Shown: positions 15,907-25,073, counted from the first letter of the stretch. The stretch is 64,000 bases of DNA from Roseicyclus amphidinii (GCF_030163755.1 NZ_JASJOE010000006.1:35224-99223); one strand, 5' to 3'. Notes: generated by a model not told the origin, from the letters alone. Made by a program: numbers and translations.

Positions 15907-17328
15907 ATGACCCGACCCCACCCCGTTTACGCCCGCATCGACGGGCCCATCGTGATGATCGGCTTCGGCTCGATCGGCAAGGGCACCTGGCCCCTGATCG
16001 AACGGCATTTCGACTATGACGCCGACCGCTTCACCGTGATCGAACCGGACGAGGGACAGGCGAATTTCCTGCGCCAGCACAAGCTGAACCATGTGCAGGT
16101 CGCGTTGACGCCCGACAACTACCGCGAGGTTCTGGGCGGGCTGCTGGAACCGGGCAAGGGCTTTTGCGTGAACCTGAGCGTCGATACCTCGTCGCTCGAC
16201 CTGATGCGCTTCTGCCGCGAGATCGGCGTGCCCTATATCGACACGGTCGTGGAGCCCTGGGCGGGCTACTACTTCAACACCACCGACAATGCCGCGCGCA
16301 CCAACTACGCCCTGCGGCAGGCCGTGCGCGACGAGAAGGCCGCCAACCCCGGCGGGACGACGGCGGTCTCCTGCTGCGGGGCCAATCCCGGCATGGTGTC
16401 CTGGTTCGTCAAGGAGGGGCTGATGACGCTCGCCCGCGACCTCGGCCGCGACGCGACGCCGCCCGCCACGCGCGCGGGTTGGGCGACGCTGATGCAGTCG
16501 CTGGGCGTGCAGGGTGTCCATATCGCCGAGCGCGACACCCAGGCCCGCCGCGTGCCGCGCCCGCGCGGGGTTTTCGTGAACACCTGGTCGGTCGAGGGGT
16601 TCATCGCCGAGGGCTTCCAGCCCGCCGAGCTTGGCTGGGGCACGCATGAGCCGTGGTTCCCCGAGAACGGCCACCGCCACGAGACCGGGTGCCAGTCCGC
16701 GATCTGGCTGGAACGTCCGGGCGCGATCACGCGCGTGCATACGTGGTGCCCGACGCCGGGTCCGCAGTTCGGCTTCCTCGTCACGCATAACGAGGCGATC
16801 TCGATCTCCGACTATTACACGGTGGGAGAGGCGGGTGCGCCCGAGTATCGGCCGACCTGCCACTATGCCTACCACCCTTGCGACGACGCGGTCTTGTCCC
16901 TGCACGAGATGTTCGGCTCGGGCCGGACGCAGGACAAGCACCACATCCTGACCGAGGACGAGATCGTCGAGGGGATCGACGAGCTTGGCGTGCTGCTCTA
17001 CGGCCACGAGAGGAACGCGCTCTGGTTCGGCTCGCGCCTGTCGAACGAGGAGACGCGGGATCTTGCCCCCTACCAGAACGCGACCGGGTTGCAGGTGACC
17101 TCGGCGGTGCTGGCCGGGATGGTCTGGGCGCTGGAGAACCCCGGCGCGGGGATCGTCGAGGCCGACGAGATGGACCACGCCCGGTGTCTCGAGGTGCAGC
17201 GCCCCTATCTCGGCCCGGTCGAGGCGCATTACACCGACTGGACGCCGCTGCAGGACCGCTGGGAGCTCTTTCCCGAGGATATCGACCCCAATGAGCCCTG
17301 GGCCTTCCGCAACGTGCTGGCGAGTTGA
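15907..17328 (+). CDS. hss: Homospermidine synthase
   Basis: A 473-residue enzyme of the saccharopine dehydrogenase-like type that makes homospermidine from putrescine using NAD as a recycled hydride carrier. The nucleotide-binding start IVMIGFGSIGKGTWPLIERHF, then NLSVDTSSLDLMRFCRE and YIDTVVEPWAGYYF, and the later MFGSGRTQDKHHILTEDEI agree with bacterial HSS. It has its own ribosome-binding site (CCCGGAGG) just after the rpsD terminator. Homospermidine is the main long polyamine in many alphaproteobacteria. Confidence 0.92.
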   Translation: MTRPHPVYARIDGPIVMIGFGSIGKGTWPLIERHFDYDADRFTVIEPDEGQANFLRQHKLNHVQVALTPDNYREVLGGLLEPGKGFCVNLSVDTSSLDLMRFCREIGVPYIDTVVEPWAGYYFNTTDNAARTNYALRQAVRDEKAANPGGTTAVSCCGANPGMVSWFVKEGLMTLARDLGRDATPPATRAGWATLMQSLGVQGVHIAERDTQARRVPRPRGVFVNTWSVEGFIAEGFQPAELGWGTHEPWFPENGHRHETGCQSAIWLERPGAITRVHTWCPTPGPQFGFLVTHNEAISISDYYTVGEAGAPEYRPTCHYAYHPCDDAVLSLHEMFGSGRTQDKHHILTEDEIVEGIDELGVLLYGHERNALWFGSRLSNEETRDLAPYQNATGLQVTSAVLAGMVWALENPGAGIVEADEMDHARCLEVQRPYLGPVEAHYTDWTPLQDRWELFPEDIDPNEPWAFRNVLAS

Positions 17329-17361
17329 CAGGGTCGCCTTTGCGCCTGCCGCAAGCCGTTT

Positions 17362-17482
17362 CGCCCGCTGGCGCGGGCGACCCGGCGCGCCGCTTGCGCG
17401 GCGCGGATGCGAATTTTCGTACGAAAATTCGGGGGGGCTCTGCCCCCCGGCCTTCGGCCTCCCCCCGCCATATTTGGGGGAT
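17362..17482. repeat. Array of five hairpins with an interspersed-repeat tail
   Basis: Five perfect inverted repeats follow one another after the hss stop: CGCCCGC/GCGGGCG (17362-17379), CGCGCCGC/GCGGCGCG with loop TTGC (17386-17405), a 22-base perfect palindrome centred on CGTACG (17410-17431), GGGGGGC/GCCCCCC (17432-17448) and GGCC/GGCC (17449-17459). They end in CATATTTGGGGGATGAAG. The tail resembles the element near 35477, which fits a dispersed Rhodobacteraceae repeat as I recall it. It probably ends hss transcription as well. Confidence 0.6.
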
Positions 17483-17555
17483 GAAGATGCAGGGGCGGAT
17501 GTGCGGGGCTGCACGGGTATCGTGATGGACGAGGGCGGGTTTCGGGCGTAAAGCC

Positions 17556-18809
17556 ATGGCGATGGCACTCGGAGACACCCTCAGAACCCTGCCGCTCGCC
17601 GAAGCGGAGCGGTTGCCCCTGTGGCGGCGGCCCGTCGCGCTTCTGGCGCTGATGGCCTTCGGCATGCCCATCGCCTTTGCCACGTGGTCGGCGCTTCTGA
17701 ACAATTTCGTCATCGAGATGGCGGGTTTCGACGGGGCCGATATCGGCTGGCTGCACACGGTGCGCGAGATCCCCGGTTTTCTCGCCATCGGGGTCATCGC
17801 CATCATCCTCTTCGTCCGCGAACAGGTGCTGGCGCTGATCTCGCTGGTGATGCTGGGGGTTGCGACCGCGCTGACCGCGCAGTTCCCCACGCTGGGCGGG
17901 CTGTTGTTCGTCACGCTGCTCAGCTCGATCGGGTTTCACTATTACGAGACTGTCAACCAGTCCCTGCAGCTTCAGTGGATCGACAAGAAGAAGGCCCCGC
18001 AGACGCTGGGTTGGCTTCTGTCCATCGGGTCGGGGGCGACGCTTCTGGCCTATGGGCTGATCGTGGTGACATGGCGCGCCTATGACCTGAGTTATGACCT
18101 CGTCTACTGGGTGGCGGGCGGGACCACCGCGCTGATCGCGCTGATCGCTTTCCTCGCCTTCCCGCAATTCGAAAGCCCCAACCCCCAGACCAAGAAGATG
18201 GTCCTGCGCCGGCGCTATTGGCTTTACTATGCGTTGCAGTTCATGTCGGGCGCGCGGCGGCAGATCTTCGTGGTCTTCGCCGCCTTCATGATGGTCGAGC
18301 GCTACGGGTTCGACGTTCACGAGATCACGGCGCTCTTCATGGGAACGCTGCTGGCCAACATGGTGGCGGCGCCGCTTCTGGGCGCGGTTGTCTCGCGCTT
18401 CGGCGAGCGGCTGGCGCTGGTGGTGGAATACGCGGGTCTCGGCGCGATCTTCCTGCTTTACGCGGGGCTTTACATCTACGACTGGGGCCCGTGGATGGCC
18501 GGGGCGCTCTACGTGCTGAACCACCTGTTCTTCGCGCTGGCGCTGGCCATCAAGACCTATTTCCAGAAGATCGCCGATCCCGGCGACATCGCGCCCACCG
18601 CTGCCGTGGCCTTCACCATCAACCATATCGCGGCGGTGTTCCTTCCGGCCGCACTTGGCTACCTGTGGCTGACCTCGCCCACCTCGGTCTTCTTCCTTGC
18701 AGCGGGCATGGCGGCGGTGTCGCTGGCCCTGTCGCTTCTCGTGCCGCGTCACCCCGAACCGGGCAACGAGACGGTGCTGGTGCGCCCCGCGCCCGCGCCT
18801 GCCGAATAG
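17556..18809 (+). CDS. MFS transporter
   Basis: A 417-residue membrane protein with about 12 predicted helices (for example VALLALMAFGMPIAFATWSALLNNFVIEMAGF, GLLFVTLLSSIGFHYYETVNQSLQLQWIDKKKAPQTLG, and LALVVEYAGLGAIFLLYAGLYI). Helix layout and the central cytosolic loop (QFESPNPQTKKMVLRRRYW) fit the major facilitator superfamily. The substrate is unknown. It lies between hss and prmA on the same strand, separated from hss by the hairpin array, so it probably has its own promoter. No homology to known polyamine exporters was recognised. Confidence 0.8.
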   Translation: MAMALGDTLRTLPLAEAERLPLWRRPVALLALMAFGMPIAFATWSALLNNFVIEMAGFDGADIGWLHTVREIPGFLAIGVIAIILFVREQVLALISLVMLGVATALTAQFPTLGGLLFVTLLSSIGFHYYETVNQSLQLQWIDKKKAPQTLGWLLSIGSGATLLAYGLIVVTWRAYDLSYDLVYWVAGGTTALIALIAFLAFPQFESPNPQTKKMVLRRRYWLYYALQFMSGARRQIFVVFAAFMMVERYGFDVHEITALFMGTLLANMVAAPLLGAVVSRFGERLALVVEYAGLGAIFLLYAGLYIYDWGPWMAGALYVLNHLFFALALAIKTYFQKIADPGDIAPTAAVAFTINHIAAVFLPAALGYLWLTSPTSVFFLAAGMAAVSLALSLLVPRHPEPGNETVLVRPAPAPAE

Positions 18810-18874
18810 GCGGCGTTGCCAAGGGCGCGCGAAGGGCGTAGGCCCGCGGCATCCCGCGATACGGAGCGCCTGAC

Positions 18875-19741
18875 ATGCCCACATGGACCGTCCTGACCAC
18901 CCTGACCGACAAGGACCGCGCCGAGGATCTTGGCCTTGCGCTCGAGGATCTCGAGCCTGAGCCCACCGGCGTCGGCGTCTTCGAGATGGAAGACGGCTCG
19001 GGCCTGTGGGAGGTGGGCGCCTATTTCACCGAGGCCCCCGACGATATCGCGCTGACGATCCTTGCCGTCGCCCATGGGGCCAGGCCCTTCACCGTCTCGG
19101 AAGTGCCCGAGACCGACTGGGTCGCCCATGTGCGCCGCGAGTTGCACCCGGTCGAGGCGGGGCGCTTCTTCGTCTACGGGTCGCATGTTGCGGACAGCCT
19201 GCCCGAGGGGCGGGTGGGCCTTTTGATCGAGGCCGCGATGGCCTTCGGAACCGGGCATCACGGCACGACGCAAGGCTGCCTCGAGGCGTTCGACCGGCTG
19301 CTGGACGCGGGCCTGCGCCCCGAGGCGGTGGCCGATATCGGATGCGGCACGGCGGTGCTGGCGATCGCGGCGGCCAAGGTGCTGGACGGGTCCTTCATCG
19401 CCTCCGACATCGACCCGGTTGCGGTGGAAGTCGCCGTGGTGAACGCGGCGGCCAACGGGGTGGCGGCCAAGGTCGCCTGTGTCGAGGCGGCGGGCTTCGA
19501 CCATGCCGAGCTTGCCGCGCGCGCGCCCTATGACCTTGTCTTCGCCAATATCCTCAAGGGGCCCCTGATCGAGCTTGCGCCATCGGTCGCGGCCCATGTT
19601 GCGCCGGGGGGACATGTGATCCTCTCGGGGTTGCTGACCCCGCAGGCCGAGGATGTCATCGCCGCCTACGCGGCCGAGGGGCTGTCGCTGCAGGACCGGC
19701 GCGAGATCGGCGACTGGACCACGCTGACCCTGCGCCGCTGA
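18875..19741 (+). CDS. prmA: Ribosomal protein L11 methyltransferase
   Basis: A 288-residue SAM methyltransferase that trimethylates ribosomal protein L11. The PrmA hallmarks are AMAFGTGHHGTTQGCLEAFDRLL, motif I VADIGCGTAVLAIAAAKVL, and the catalytic region FANILKGPLIELAPSVAAHVAPGGHVILSGLL. The length matches the family (about 290). It converges on the DUF1127 gene, with a terminator between them. Confidence 0.95.
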   Translation: MPTWTVLTTLTDKDRAEDLGLALEDLEPEPTGVGVFEMEDGSGLWEVGAYFTEAPDDIALTILAVAHGARPFTVSEVPETDWVAHVRRELHPVEAGRFFVYGSHVADSLPEGRVGLLIEAAMAFGTGHHGTTQGCLEAFDRLLDAGLRPEAVADIGCGTAVLAIAAAKVLDGSFIASDIDPVAVEVAVVNAAANGVAAKVACVEAAGFDHAELAARAPYDLVFANILKGPLIELAPSVAAHVAPGGHVILSGLLTPQAEDVIAAYAAEGLSLQDRREIGDWTTLTLRR

Positions 19742-19765
19742 GGCGGCAGGGGCAGAGCGGGCAAG

Positions 19766-19798
19766 AAAAAGGCGCCCCGGCCTTGCGGCGAGGGCGCC
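19766..19798 (-). terminator. Terminator for the DUF1127 gene
   Basis: GGCGCCC (19771-19777) pairs with GGGCGCC (19792-19798). Read on the minus strand the stem is followed by TTTTT (19766-19770), so it serves the DUF1127 gene and may also slow transcription arriving from prmA. Confidence 0.75.
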
Positions 19799-19833
19799 CT
19801 GTTCGTGGTGCCTGTGGCTGTCTTGCGGGGCGA

Positions 19834-20037
19834 TCAGCGCTTGAAGGTGCCGTTCGCGATATCGTCGATGTCGCCGCGCACGAGCCCGAGGTCGTCGAGT
19901 TCGCGGTCGCTGAGTGCCGAGAGACCCTTGCGGGTCACGCGGGCGTCGTTCCAGGCGGCGATCTTGCCGACGATATCGGCAAGCACACCGGTCGCGCCGA
20001 AGCCGGCGCCGAGGGGGCGGTTCGTCATGATGGCCAT
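19834..20037 (-). CDS. DUF1127 small protein
   Basis: A 67-residue basic protein with the DUF1127 (YjiS-like) C-terminal motif: WNDARVTRKGLSALSDRELDDLGLVRGDIDDIA. The start ATG 20037 has an AAGGA ribosome-binding site 8 bases upstream; longer frames lack support. Small DUF1127 proteins in Rhodobacter and Agrobacterium have been linked to sRNA/RNA turnover and phosphate or stress responses. Here the gene stands alone between a promoter-like sequence and a terminator, typical of a strongly expressed monocistron. Confidence 0.85.
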   Translation of the reverse strand: MAIMTNRPLGAGFGATGVLADIVGKIAAWNDARVTRKGLSALSDRELDDLGLVRGDIDDIANGTFKR

Positions 20038-20400
20038 CGGTCGTGTCCTTTCCGATCGTCGGTTTCCGAATGCGCGGGGCTGCCTGTCGGCGATCCCGCG
20101 AACAGAGCGCATCTAGAAGTCACGAAAGCGTCTCGCAAGCTCGGATTTTCGCATGGGTCTCATGCAGTTTCTGCATGGCAGAAAAATCCGCTCAGACCCC
20201 TTTAAAACAAGGCAAAAATCCACCTGCCCGTGTCGTTTTTCGACACTGTGATGACGATTTTGGATGTCGCGTTTTCGACGTGGTCCGAAAGCGACTTTCC
20301 GGGCCGAAAAACAGACAGGCGGACCAGAGCGCGCTAGGCAATGTTCGCCTTTCGTGCTAGTGATGCAGAAAGGTCGCAGAAAGCGGCGAAGTCGCGGGGC
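20038..20400. other. Divergent regulatory region between DUF1127 and ruvC
   Basis: This 363-base gap holds no gene I can support. It is more AT-rich than its surroundings and carries two perfect small hairpins: TTTCTGC/GCAGAAA around 20168-20184 and GTGTCG-TTTTT-CGACAC around 20229-20245. A short related sequence (GTCGCGTTTTCGAC) follows near 20266. The DUF1127 promoter is at its left side; the ruvC promoter was not identified with confidence. Confidence 0.5.
20110..20138 (-). promoter_or_regulatory. Candidate promoter of the DUF1127 gene
   Basis: On the minus strand TTGCGA (20138-20133) and TAGATG (20115-20110) are 17 bases apart, a fair sigma70-type match. The expected leader is about 65 bases. 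Confidence 0.5.
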
Positions 20401-20916
20401 ATGGACAGGCGGATGCGGATCATCGGGATCGACCCGGGGCTCAGGTGCCTCGGATGGGGGGTGATCGAGGCCGATGGGTCGCGACTCAGGCATGTCGCCA
20501 ACGGCCATTGCCTGAGCGGCACCGGCGCGCTGGCCGCGCGGCTTCTGGCGCTGCATGACCAGTTGAGCGACGTGGTGGCGCGTCACGCGCCCGACACGGC
20601 CGCGGTCGAACAGACCTTCGTCAACCGCGACGGGGCGGGCACGCTGAAGCTGGGGCAGGCGCGCGGCATCGCCATGCTGGTGCCCGCGCAGGCGGGGCTG
20701 CCGGTGGCGGAATACGCGCCCAACGCAGTGAAGAAGGCGGTGGTCGGTGTCGGCCATGCCGAGAAGCACCAGGTCGAACACATGGTGCGGCTGCAACTGC
20801 CCGGCTGCGACCCGGTCGGCCCGGATGCCGCCGATGCGCTGGCCATTGCGATCTGCCATGCCTTCCATGCGCAAAGCTCCCGCCGTTTGGCGCAGGCGAT
20901 CGGGGCGGCGTCATGA
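20401..20916 (+). CDS. ruvC: Holliday junction endonuclease RuvC
   Basis: A 171-residue RNase H-fold resolvase that cuts Holliday junctions. The first catalytic Asp is in [17 protein letters not shown], the acidic residue Glu in AAVEQTFVN, and the C-terminal acidic pair in [15 protein letters not shown] start at ATG 20401; an ATG at 20413 would also give a normal N-terminus. The stop overlaps ruvA by ATGA. The three ruv genes form one operon with the ybgC-tol genes close behind. Confidence 0.95.
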   Translation: MDRRMRIIGIDPGLRCLGWGVIEADGSRLRHVANGHCLSGTGALAARLLALHDQLSDVVARHAPDTAAVEQTFVNRDGAGTLKLGQARGIAMLVPAQAGLPVAEYAPNAVKKAVVGVGHAEKHQVEHMVRLQLPGCDPVGPDAADALAIAICHAFHAQSSRRLAQAIGAAS

Positions 20917-21590
20917 TCGGCAAGCTGACGGGGCGGGTCGACTACAAGGCCGCCGACCACGTGCTGCTCGACGTGGGCGGCGTGGGCTACACGGTGCATT
21001 GCTCGGACCGCACGCTGGCCAGCTTGCCGGGGCCGGGGCAGGCGGCCGCGCTTTACACCGAACTGCTGGTCCGCGAGGACCTTTTGCAGCTTTTCGGCTT
21101 TCCGACGCCCTACGAACGCGAATGGCACCGGCTGCTGATCTCGGTGCAGGGGGTGGGGTCCAAGGCCTCCATGGCGATTCTCGGCACGCTCGGCCCCGAG
21201 GGCGTGGCGCGCGCCATCGCCATCGGCGACTGGGCCGCGGTCAAGGCGGCGCAGGGGGTCGGGCCGAAGCTGGCGCAGCGCGTGGTGAACGAGCTGAAGG
21301 ACAAGGCCCCCGGCGTCATGGCGCTGGGCGGCACGATGGGGCAGGCGGCGGGCACGCTGGCCGCCGACGCGCTGATCGACACGGGGGCAGCCCCCGTGGC
21401 ACCCGCGCCCGGCCCCGCCCGCGCGCCATCCGGCGCGGCACAGGCCGATGCGCTCTCGGCGCTGACGAACCTCGGTTACGGCCCCTCGGATGCCGCGCGC
21501 GCGGTGGCCGAGGCCTCGGGCAGCGATCCGGAGGCCGAGGCGACCGCGCTGATCCGGGCGGCGCTGCGCCTTCTGGCGCCGAAGGACTGA
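20913..21590 (+). CDS. ruvA: Holliday junction helicase subunit RuvA
   Basis: A 225-residue junction-binding protein. It starts with the OB domain ([30 protein letters not shown]), continues with helix-hairpin-helix motifs ([20 protein letters not shown] and [20 protein letters not shown]), and ends with the RuvB-contacting domain III ([24 protein letters not shown]). The linker between is Ala/Pro-rich. Confidence 0.96.
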   Translation: MIGKLTGRVDYKAADHVLLDVGGVGYTVHCSDRTLASLPGPGQAAALYTELLVREDLLQLFGFPTPYEREWHRLLISVQGVGSKASMAILGTLGPEGVARAIAIGDWAAVKAAQGVGPKLAQRVVNELKDKAPGVMALGGTMGQAAGTLAADALIDTGAAPVAPAPGPARAPSGAAQADALSALTNLGYGPSDAARAVAEASGSDPEAEATALIRAALRLLAPKD

Positions 21591-21652
21591 AGGGGGTGGT
21601 GGGCGAACCCGCCTATGGCGGAACCGCCCCCCCTGCGGCATAGAGGACCCCG

Positions 21653-22675
21653 ATGAGCGAACCCGACCCCACCCTGCGCCCCGCGCCGTTGCCCGAGGAT
21701 GCCGACCGCGCAATGCGTCCGCAGACCCTGTCCGAGTTCATCGGCCAGGCCGAGGCGCGGGCGAACCTGTCGGTCTTCATCGAAAGCGCCCGCCGCCGGG
21801 GCGAGGCGATGGACCATGTCCTGTTCCACGGTCCCCCGGGCTTGGGCAAGACGACGCTGGCGCAGATCATGGCGCGCGAGCTGGGCGTGAATTTCCGCAT
21901 GACGAGCGGCCCGGTGCTGGCCAAGGCCGGCGACCTTGCCGCGATCCTGACCAATCTCGAGGCGCGCGACGTTCTGTTCATCGACGAGATCCACCGTCTG
22001 AACCCCGCCGTCGAAGAGGTGCTTTACCCTGCGCTCGAGGATTTCGAGCTCGACCTCGTCATCGGCGAAGGCCCCGCCGCGCGCACCGTGCGGATCGAGT
22101 TGCAGCCTTTCACGCTGGTCGGGGCCACCACGCGGATGGGGCTGCTCACGACGCCGCTGCGCGACCGGTTCGGCATCCCCACGCGCCTGCAGTTCTACAC
22201 CACCGAAGAGCTGACCCGCATCGTCGAGCGCGGCGCGCGGCTTTCCGGCGTGCCCTCGGACCCCGAGGGCGTTCACGAGATCGCCGCCCGCGCCCGCGGC
22301 ACGCCGCGCATCGCGGGGCGGCTCTTGCGGCGGGTGATCGACTTTGCGCTGGTCGAGGGCGACGGGCGGCTGACGCGCGCCATCGCCGACAGCGCGCTGA
22401 CGCGGCTGGGGGTGGATCACCTTGGCCTCGACGGGGCCGACCGGCGCTACCTCGGCCTCATGGCCGAGAATTACGGTGGCGGACCCGTGGGGGTGGAGAC
22501 GCTCTCGGCGGCGCTGTCGGAAAGCCGGGATTCGATCGAGGAGGTGATCGAGCCCTACCTGCTGCAACAGGGCCTGATCGCGCGCACGCCGCGTGGCCGG
22601 ATGCTGGCGCAGAAGGGGTGGACGCACCTCGGCCTGCCCGCGCCGAGCCTGCCGGGGCAGGGGGATTTGTTCTGA
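21653..22675 (+). CDS. ruvB: Holliday junction branch-migration ATPase RuvB
   Basis: A 340-residue AAA+ motor. Walker [10 protein letters not shown] is at 60-68, Walker [12 protein letters not shown] near 105-115, sensor 1 [10 protein letters not shown], and the arginine-finger region [15 protein letters not shown]. The C-terminal winged helix holds [17 protein letters not shown]. It follows ruvA by 62 bases and drives branch migration with RuvA. Confidence 0.97.
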   Translation: MSEPDPTLRPAPLPEDADRAMRPQTLSEFIGQAEARANLSVFIESARRRGEAMDHVLFHGPPGLGKTTLAQIMARELGVNFRMTSGPVLAKAGDLAAILTNLEARDVLFIDEIHRLNPAVEEVLYPALEDFELDLVIGEGPAARTVRIELQPFTLVGATTRMGLLTTPLRDRFGIPTRLQFYTTEELTRIVERGARLSGVPSDPEGVHEIAARARGTPRIAGRLLRRVIDFALVEGDGRLTRAIADSALTRLGVDHLGLDGADRRYLGLMAENYGGGPVGVETLSAALSESRDSIEEVIEPYLLQQGLIARTPRGRMLAQKGWTHLGLPAPSLPGQGDLF

Positions 22676-22724
22676 GGCGCGTCGGGATGGACCTTCGCCC
22701 GGTGCGGTCTTAGGGTCCGCGCCC

Positions 22725-23378
22725 ATGACCGACACCACGCTTGCCCCACTCACCCCCGACGAGGTCGCCGCGCTCTTCACCCGTGCCGACGGGCAATACC
22801 TGTTCGCGCGCTGGGGGCGGCCCATCGTGCCCGTGGTCTTCGGGGTCGAAGATGCGACCGTCTCCGTCCTGAAGGGCGCGATCGAGGCTGTGGTGGCCCT
22901 TGCCGGTCACAAGATGGCCGAGACCGACCCCGAGTTGGGCGCGAACCTGATGGTGTTCTTCCTGCGCGACTGGTCCGAGCTGACGGCGACCCCCAACCTC
23001 GACCGGCTGCTCCCCGATCTGGCCCAGACGGTCGCCCGGCTGGAGGGTGCGGACGCCAACCAGTATCGCGCCTTTCGCTTCGACGAGACCGGCGCGATCA
23101 AGGCGGCTTTCGTCTTCGTTCGCATGGATGCCGCCATGTCCGCGGCCCCCGCCGAGACCATCGCGCTGTCCCAGGTCGTGCAGACGATCCTTCTGTGGTC
23201 CGACACCGCGTTCCTAGGCCAATCGCCCCTCGCCGTGCTGCGCGAGGGTGGCCCCGCGATCCTCAAGCCGCAGATCGGCGACCTGATCCGCGCGGCCTAT
23301 GACCCGGTCATGCCGGCCCATGCGACCGACCCGTCCCATGCCCTGCGCCTTGCCGCCCGACTGCCGAGGCTCCAATGA
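22725..23378 (+). CDS. Conserved hypothetical protein between ruvB and ybgC
   Basis: A 217-residue soluble protein of unknown function. No signal peptide or membrane helix is seen. It starts MTDTTLAPLTPDEVAALFTRADGQYLFARWGRPIVPVVFG and is rich in short hydrophobic strands and helices. I chose ATG 22725 because upstream sequence is in the ruvB tail frame and not protein-like. It overlaps ybgC by ATGA (23375), so it is co-translated with the Tol-Pal genes; I recall similar proteins at this place in other Rhodobacteraceae. No catalytic motif was recognised. Confidence 0.75.
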   Translation: MTDTTLAPLTPDEVAALFTRADGQYLFARWGRPIVPVVFGVEDATVSVLKGAIEAVVALAGHKMAETDPELGANLMVFFLRDWSELTATPNLDRLLPDLAQTVARLEGADANQYRAFRFDETGAIKAAFVFVRMDAAMSAAPAETIALSQVVQTILLWSDTAFLGQSPLAVLREGGPAILKPQIGDLIRAAYDPVMPAHATDPSHALRLAARLPRLQ

Positions 23379-23785
23379 TCCACCTCTGGCCGATCCGCGT
23401 CTATTACGAGGACACCGACCTTGCGGGGATCGTCTATTACGCCAACTACCTGCGCTTCATCGAGCGCGCGCGCTCCGAGATGGTGCGCGAGGCGGGCGTC
23501 GATCAGACCGCGATGAAGGCCGCGGGCCTGGTCTTTGCCGTGCGCAGGGTCGAGGCCGATTACCTCAGCCCCGCGCGCTACGACGACCAGATCGAGGTGC
23601 GGACCCGCCTGACCGATGTGAAGGGCGCAAGCTTCGTCATGCCGCAAGAGGTCTGGCGCGACGACACGCTGCTGTTCCGGGCGACCGTCACTGTCGTGGT
23701 GCTGAATGCCGAGGGGCGCGCGGCGCGGCTTCCGGCGGATATTCGCGCAAAACTCGAGCCCTTCACGGCAGATGTCAGCCCCTGA
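23375..23785 (+). CDS. ybgC: Tol-Pal-associated acyl-CoA thioesterase YbgC
   Basis: A 136-residue hotdog thioesterase. The 4-hydroxybenzoyl-CoA thioesterase-like motif YYEDTDLAGIVYYANYLRFIERAR contains the catalytic Asp. It is the first gene of the classical ybgC-tolQRAB-pal-ybgF order and overlaps the upstream hypothetical gene by 4 bases. YbgC hydrolyses acyl-CoA or acyl-ACP and has been linked to phospholipid metabolism at the membrane. Confidence 0.94.
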   Translation: MIHLWPIRVYYEDTDLAGIVYYANYLRFIERARSEMVREAGVDQTAMKAAGLVFAVRRVEADYLSPARYDDQIEVRTRLTDVKGASFVMPQEVWRDDTLLFRATVTVVVLNAEGRAARLPADIRAKLEPFTADVSP

Positions 23786-23894
23786 CAGAGAAGTGTTCGC
23801 AAACCCCCTGTAAACTGGTAATGTGCAGCCTTAATGAGGCGTGAAAACACGCCCGTGGAGCATTGAGGTCGGGCAAAGGAACCCTTTACCAGTC

Positions 23895-24587
23895 ATGGAA
23901 ACCGAAGCACTCGCTGCCGCGCAACAGGCGGATTACACCATCATTGCGCTTTTCTTCCGGGCCTCGCTGACGGTTCAGCTGGTCATGATCGCGCTGATCG
24001 TCGCCTCGGTCTGGGTCTGGGCCGTAACCTTCACCAAGCTCGGCATGTATCGCCGCGCGCGCGCCAACGCCGCGGCCTTCGATGCGGCCTTCTGGTCGGG
24101 CGAGCCGCTCGACGAGCTGTATGAGCAGGTCGCCGAAGCGCCGGGCAGCGCCTATGAGCGTGTCTTCGTCGCGGGCATGACGGAATGGCGCCGCAGCCTG
24201 CGTGACGATGGCGGGCTGATCCCCGGCGTGCAGCAGCGCGTCGACCGGTCGATGGACGTGGCCATCGCGCGCGAAAGCGAGCGTTGGACGCAGGGGCTGA
24301 ACTTCCTTGCGACCACGGGGTCGGCCGCGCCCTTCGTGGGCCTGTTCGGCACGGTCTGGGGGATCATGCGGTCGTTCCAGGAAATCGCGGTCTCGGGCAA
24401 CACCTCGCTCGCCGTGGTGGCCCCCGGCATCGCCGAGGCGCTGCTTGCCACCGGCCTCGGCCTGCTGGCCGCCATCCCGGCGGTGATCCTCTACAACAAA
24501 CTCAGCGGAGACGCCGACCGGCTGGTGTCGGGCCTCGAGGGGTTCGCGGACGAGTTCTCGACGCTTCTGTCGCGGCAGCTCGACTGA
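23895..24587 (+). CDS. tolQ: Tol-Pal proton channel subunit TolQ
   Basis: A 230-residue MotA/TolQ/ExbB protein with three helices: the first at about 20-45 (ALFFRASLTVQLVMIALIVASVWVWAVTF), and the second and third at about 135-160 and 170-195 (FLATTGSAAPFVGLFGTVWGIM, and GIAEALLATGLGLLAAIPAVILYN). I start at ATG 23895 (METEALAAAQQADY) with AAAGGA upstream; an earlier in-frame ATG at 23841 gives a non-membrane tail lacking support. It harvests the proton gradient with TolR to energise TolA. Confidence 0.95.
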   Translation: METEALAAAQQADYTIIALFFRASLTVQLVMIALIVASVWVWAVTFTKLGMYRRARANAAAFDAAFWSGEPLDELYEQVAEAPGSAYERVFVAGMTEWRRSLRDDGGLIPGVQQRVDRSMDVAIARESERWTQGLNFLATTGSAAPFVGLFGTVWGIMRSFQEIAVSGNTSLAVVAPGIAEALLATGLGLLAAIPAVILYNKLSGDADRLVSGLEGFADEFSTLLSRQLD

Positions 24588-25060
24588 TGGGGGTCTCTGT
24601 CGCCACCAACAGCGGCTCGCGCCGCAGGGGCCGGGGACGGCGCGGGAACCTGCGCCCGATGTCCGAGATCAACGTGACGCCCTTCGTCGACGTGATCCTG
24701 TGCCTGTTGATCATCTTCATGGTCTCGGCACCCCTGATGACCGTGGGCGTCCCCATCGACCTGCCCGACACCTCGGCCGAGGCTTTGCCCTCGGAGGACG
24801 AAGAGCCGCTGACCGTCACGCTGACGCCCGAGGGCGAGGTGCTGATCCAGACCACGCCCGTGCCCGAGGGCGACCTGATCACCCGGCTTCAGGCGATTGC
24901 CGCCGAGCGGGACACGACGCGCATCTTCCTGCGCGCGGACGGGGGCATCCCCTACAATGACGTGATGCGGATCATGGGGGCGCTGAACGCGGGCGGGTTC
25001 CGCGAGATCGGTCTGGTGACCGACAGCGGCGGGCCGCGCCTCGACGGCAGTGGAGAGTGA
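24587..25060 (+). CDS. tolR: Tol-Pal proton channel subunit TolR
   Basis: A 157-residue ExbD/TolR protein with one helix near the N-terminus. The signature SEINVTPFVDVILCLLIIFMV includes the membrane Asp of the proton path. The periplasmic domain follows (VGVPIDLPDTSAEALPSEDEEP to the end). Its ATG overlaps the TolQ stop by one base (TGATG). Confidence 0.95.
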   Translation: MGVSVATNSGSRRRGRGRRGNLRPMSEINVTPFVDVILCLLIIFMVSAPLMTVGVPIDLPDTSAEALPSEDEEPLTVTLTPEGEVLIQTTPVPEGDLITRLQAIAAERDTTRIFLRADGGIPYNDVMRIMGALNAGGFREIGLVTDSGGPRLDGSGE

Positions 25061-25073
25061 GGGGGGCTGACGG

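Noticed and set aside
17362..17482. A structured RNA gene or tRNA in the hairpin array
   Set aside because: The stems are consecutive simple hairpins, with no tRNA-like layout, no T-loop sequence and no conserved RNA motif that I recognise.
13948..17568. A 1,206-codon minus-strand open frame opposite the Hint, rpsD and hss genes
   Set aside because: It runs antisense to three well-supported genes, is rich in Arg, Gly, His and Pro with no domain, and reflects the scarcity of stops in GC-rich antisense frames.
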